A stretch of 44,362 nt of DNA, from assembly GCA_035267185.1 (NCBI GenBank), contig DATFLY010000171.1, forward strand, positions 1 through 44,362, read 5' to 3'. The position numbers were made by a program, and so were the translations under genes. The notes beneath the pieces were generated by a model. That model saw nothing but the letters and a program-made list of their open reading frames with translations, made no database searches and was not told the origin of the DNA. Positions 42,068 to 44,362 of this stretch are shown here, in pieces. The DNA is from JAUIBE01 sp035267185. Lineage in GTDB: Bacteria; Pseudomonadota; Gammaproteobacteria; Xanthomonadales; SZUA-36. Within the stretch, counting starts at the first letter, position 1, and each line of letters opens with the position of its first letter.

Positions 42068-42808
42068 ATGCGAATCAAGATTTTGGTTGGCATTGCCGCC
42101 GCGGCGCTATTGGGTTTTGGCCAGCCGGCAATGTCGCATGAAGAACCTGAGGAAGAAAAGACTGAAGGATGGACCGGAACCGGCGAGTTTGGTTATGTCC
42201 AGACTTCCGGAAATACTGATACATCAACGCTGAACCTCGGGTTGGCCTTTGGTTACGAGAAAGATGTGTGGCGCCACACCATTACGGCAACTGCGCTGCG
42301 CTCGGAGAAAGACAGCGTCACCGATGCGGAACGCTACACTTTCGGTGGACAGAGTGATTACAAGCTCAGCGACCGCAGTTATGTGTTTGGTGCCTTGCGT
42401 TATACCAATGACGATTTTGCACCTTACGACACGACCACCTCGATGTCAGTGGGTTATGGTTATACCCTGATCGACAACGGCATCCATTTCCTGCTGGGTG
42501 AAATTGGTGTCGGTTACAGGTTGCAGCAAGTTGCGCTGACTGGCGAAGACGAAGATGAGGCCATTGTGCGTGGCAGGCTGGACTACAGTTGGGCCGTTAG
42601 TGATACGACTGACTTTACGAATCTGTTCCTGGTCGAGGCTGGTAGTGACAATACGTATTACGAAAACACCACCGCGCTGGGCGTGGCGATAAACTCAAAG
42701 TTTGCGGTCAAGGCAGCATTCCAGTGGCGTTATAACACCGAGCTGCCACCTGGTGCGATTGATGACACTGATACCCAGTTCACAACCAATCTTGTTTATA
42801 ACTTCTGA
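42068..42808 (+). CDS. DUF481 outer-membrane beta-barrel protein
   Basis: A 246-residue outer-membrane protein. The signal peptide ends near AMS-HEE. After an acidic linker, alternating strands (GTGEFGYVQTSGNTDTSTLNL, YVFGALRYTNDDFAPYDT, QTFTTNLVYNF-type end) with a terminal Phe form a YdiY/DUF481-type barrel. ATG 42068, next to a strong AAGGAG, is preferred to the TTG before it. Function unknown; DUF481 proteins are often salt- or acid-induced. Final residues VYNF fit outer-membrane insertion. Confidence 0.88.
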   Translation: MRIKILVGIAAAALLGFGQPAMSHEEPEEEKTEGWTGTGEFGYVQTSGNTDTSTLNLGLAFGYEKDVWRHTITATALRSEKDSVTDAERYTFGGQSDYKLSDRSYVFGALRYTNDDFAPYDTTTSMSVGYGYTLIDNGIHFLLGEIGVGYRLQQVALTGEDEDEAIVRGRLDYSWAVSDTTDFTNLFLVEAGSDNTYYENTTALGVAINSKFAVKAAFQWRYNTELPPGAIDDTDTQFTTNLVYNF

Positions 42809-42823
42809 TTGAACGATCAAGGC

Positions 42824-43138
42824 ATGAGTTTCTATCAACGACATATTTTCTTTTGCGTTAATGACAGGGGGCCGGGCGCGGACCGGCCCTCGTGCAATAT
42901 GTGTGGTTCTGCGCAGATGCGCGATTACGCGAAAAAGAAGGCAAAAGCGCTCGGCCTGACCGGCCCGGGGAAACTGCGTGTGAATAAGGCGGGCTGCCTG
43001 GATCGCTGCGAGGAAGGACCGGCCTGCGTGGTCTATCCGGATGGCGTCTGGTACACCTATGTGGACGAGGAAGATGTCGATGAGATCATCGAATCTCACC
43101 TCGTAAAAGGTAAACCCGTGGAAAGGCTGAAAATTTGA
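42824..43138 (+). CDS. Thioredoxin-like [2Fe-2S] ferredoxin
   Basis: A 104-residue ferredoxin of the thioredoxin fold. Cys residues are C11, C24, C27, C58, C62 and C68; the family ligand set is drawn from C11, C24, C58 and C62 (FFCVN, SCNMCG, GCLDRCEEGP). YPDGVWY and the late IIESHL match the common short (2Fe-2S) ferredoxin of gammaproteobacteria. ATG 42824, preceded by AAGG, is used. It may be co-transcribed with the DUF481 gene, 15 bp before it. Confidence 0.9.
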   Translation: MSFYQRHIFFCVNDRGPGADRPSCNMCGSAQMRDYAKKKAKALGLTGPGKLRVNKAGCLDRCEEGPACVVYPDGVWYTYVDEEDVDEIIESHLVKGKPVERLKI

Positions 43139-43186
43139 CAGAAAAGCCGCTGAAAATCTGCGGGACGAATTTACACCATTAAATGG

Positions 43187-43245
43187 TTGAATCCACGGCA
43201 CAATGTAAGTAGAATTCCCGCCCTTCACCTGCGACATTTTGTCGC
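43187..43245 (+). promoter_or_regulatory. rplM promoter and leader hairpin
   Basis: TTGAAT (43187-43192) and TAGAAT (43210-43215) with a 17-bp spacer form a good sigma-70 promoter, so transcription would start near 43222. The leader has a perfect 6-bp stem GCGACA/TGTCGC (43231-43245), 25 bp before the start codon. In E. coli, L13 represses its own operon through the mRNA leader; a similar role here is inference. Confidence 0.55.
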
Positions 43246-43270
43246 TGACAGAATAATCTGAGTAAGTAAC

Positions 43271-43699
43271 ATGAAGACCTTTAACGCAAATGCGCAAAGC
43301 GTCGAACGCGATTGGTGCGTTGTCGATGCAACAGACAAGACACTTGGCCGCCTGGCTTCAGAGCTGGCAAGCCGCCTGCGTGGCAAGCATAAGCCCGAAT
43401 TCACGCCACACGTGGATACTGGCGATCACATCATTGTGGTCAATGCAGAGAAGATCAAAGTCACCGGCAATAAGCTGAATGACAAGATGTATCACCGTCA
43501 CACGGGCTACATTGGTAATCTCAAGTCGATTTCCCTGGGAGACCAGCTTGAGAAGCACCCTGAGCGTGTCATCCAGAGTGCAGTCAAGGGCATGTTGCCG
43601 CGTAACCCATTGGGCCGCGCCATGTTCAAAAAGCTGCATGTTTATGCCGGTCCGGAACATCCGCACGCGGCGCAGCAGCCCAAAGAACTGGATATCTGA
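43271..43699 (+). CDS. rplM: 50S ribosomal protein L13
   Basis: A 142-residue protein of normal length. WCVVDATDKTLGRLASELA, the HVDTGDHIIVVNA block and MLPRNPLGRAMFKKLHVYAG are hallmarks of L13, an early-assembly protein of the large subunit. rpsI follows after 45 bp, the standard pair. Confidence 0.98.
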   Translation: MKTFNANAQSVERDWCVVDATDKTLGRLASELASRLRGKHKPEFTPHVDTGDHIIVVNAEKIKVTGNKLNDKMYHRHTGYIGNLKSISLGDQLEKHPERVIQSAVKGMLPRNPLGRAMFKKLHVYAGPEHPHAAQQPKELDI

Positions 43700-43744
43700 T
43701 CCAGTCCGACAAGCTTAATAGCTGGGAATTAAACGGAAAGCATT

Positions 43745-44137
43745 ATGGCAACCGAACAATATTATGGAACCGGTCGGCGTAAATCATCAGCCGCTCGTGT
43801 ATACCTGACCAAAGGCAAGGGCGAAATCGTAATCAACGATCGCCCGATCGATGAGTTCTTTGGACGTGAGACAGCACGCATGATCGTGCGTCAGCCTCTG
43901 GAAAAACTCGAAATGGTTGAAAACTTTGATATTCGCGCCACCGTATCAGGCGGCGGAATCTCAGGTCAGGCCGGCGCAATTCGCCTTGGCCTCAGCCGTG
44001 CACTGCTTGAATACGACGAAGAGCTGCGCAAGCCATTGCGCGCATCAGGCTTTCTGACCCGCGACGCCCGTGAGGTTGAGCGTAAAAAAGTTGGCCTGCA
44101 CAAAGCCCGTAAAGCAACGCAGTACAGCAAACGATAA
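43745..44137 (+). CDS. rpsI: 30S ribosomal protein S9
   Basis: A 130-residue protein. YYGTGRRKSSAARV, the GGGISGQAGAIRLGLSRAL block and the basic tail RKATQYSKR, which reaches the P site, are diagnostic. It is the second gene of the rplM-rpsI operon. A palindromic element follows directly. Confidence 0.98.
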   Translation: MATEQYYGTGRRKSSAARVYLTKGKGEIVINDRPIDEFFGRETARMIVRQPLEKLEMVENFDIRATVSGGGISGQAGAIRLGLSRALLEYDEELRKPLRASGFLTRDAREVERKKVGLHKARKATQYSKR

Positions 44138-44264
44138 TTCTGAGGGCCTTGTTTTCCGCAACTTTGCGTTGCGATCGCATCTGCGCTGCTCATTACCTGG
44201 TTTGGTAACTCTGCTGCTCGATGCATCACGCGCCTTGATTTGCACAAAAACGGCGCCTCAGAAT
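44137..44264. repeat. Palindrome-ended intergenic element behind rpsI
   Basis: The ends ATTCTGAGG (44137-44145) and CCTCAGAAT (44256-44264) are perfect inverted copies. Between them is a small TTACC/GGTAA hairpin around TGGTTT and two GCTGCTC words. The left end overlaps the rpsI stop codon. I have a recollection of similar 100-130-bp units in other gammaproteobacterial intergenic spaces but cannot check it. It may serve as the operon terminator. It accounts for most of the gap to the tRNA. Confidence 0.45.
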
Positions 44265-44286
44265 CTCTAAGAAATACAGAGTGTTT

Positions 44287-44360
44287 TGGGGGATCGTCTA
44301 ATGGTAGGACTGCGGACTCTGACTCCGCCAGTGGGGGTTCGAATCCCTCTCCCCCAGCCA
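44287..44360 (+). tRNA. tRNA-Gln(CTG)
   Basis: A 74-nt tRNA: acceptor stem TGGGGGA/TCCCCCA, D arm with TCTAATGGTAGGA, anticodon stem GCGGA/TCCGC around CTCTGAC (anticodon CTG, reading CAG), T arm GGGGGTTCGAATCCCTC, discriminator G and encoded CCA (44358-44360). Confidence 0.96.
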
Positions 44361-44362
44361 AA

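Overview
The window reads as a chromosomal segment of a gammaproteobacterium of moderate G+C. The evidence is the rplM-rpsI pair, a gammaproteobacterial-type coq7, djlA, the rpe/trpE neighbourhood with trpE-trpG-trpD-trpC, and two CCA-encoding tRNAs. Secreted proteins with the WFTYDTERP-type C-terminal domain, and one ending in IFTDGFDN, recall families I associate with Wenzhouxiangellaceae and Lysobacterales-like lineages. That placement is inference from motifs only.

Layout. 1-6.1 kb: the end of a HemY-like TPR gene, a repeat cluster, a ferredoxin-reductase, an overlapping acyltransferase/YheT-type hydrolase pair, a secreted cupredoxin protein, a lipoprotein amidohydrolase and tRNA-Gly(CCC). 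6.1-11.7 kb: a histone-deacetylase-like hydrolase, then ald, beta-alanine:pyruvate transaminase and mmsA, which together make a closed route from beta-alanine to acetyl-CoA. Behind mmsA are two hairpin elements separated by a 42-bp remnant of a second mmsA 3' end. 11.7-16.9 kb: two overlapping membrane-anchored proteins of unknown function, a cobalamin adenosyltransferase, an alpha/beta hydrolase-OsmC fusion, gcvT and gcvH. 16.9-21.7 kb: two tandem secreted proteins sharing a C-terminal domain, an Mpo1-like protein, purC, djlA and rpe.

21.7-29.2 kb: a proteobacterial dedicated sortase system (class GN sortase, VIT/VWA sortase target, response regulator, sensor kinase) followed by a secreted repeat protein. 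It sits between rpe and trpE, where many relatives carry gph, and is preceded by two long hairpins. 29.2-34.6 kb: trpE, trpG, trpD and trpC with tight overlaps, an unknown periplasmic protein translationally coupled to trpC, and an extremely acidic hendecad-repeat protein. 34.6-41.2 kb: an AI-2E family permease, a K+-channel-like protein and a four-gene efflux unit (outer-membrane factor, HlyD-type adaptor, DUF2955-type permease, small membrane protein), bracketed by a 94-bp perfect inverted repeat. 41.2-44.4 kb: coq7, a DUF481 outer-membrane protein, a thioredoxin-like 2Fe-2S ferredoxin, rplM-rpsI and tRNA-Gln(CTG).

The most unusual material is partly non-coding: a family of large hairpins whose arms differ from copy to copy while the loop keeps a common core; the mmsA 3' remnant trapped between two of them; the sortase island with a degenerate sorting signal; and the inverted repeats around the efflux block. 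Gene families were recognised by eye from translated motifs; no database search was run.
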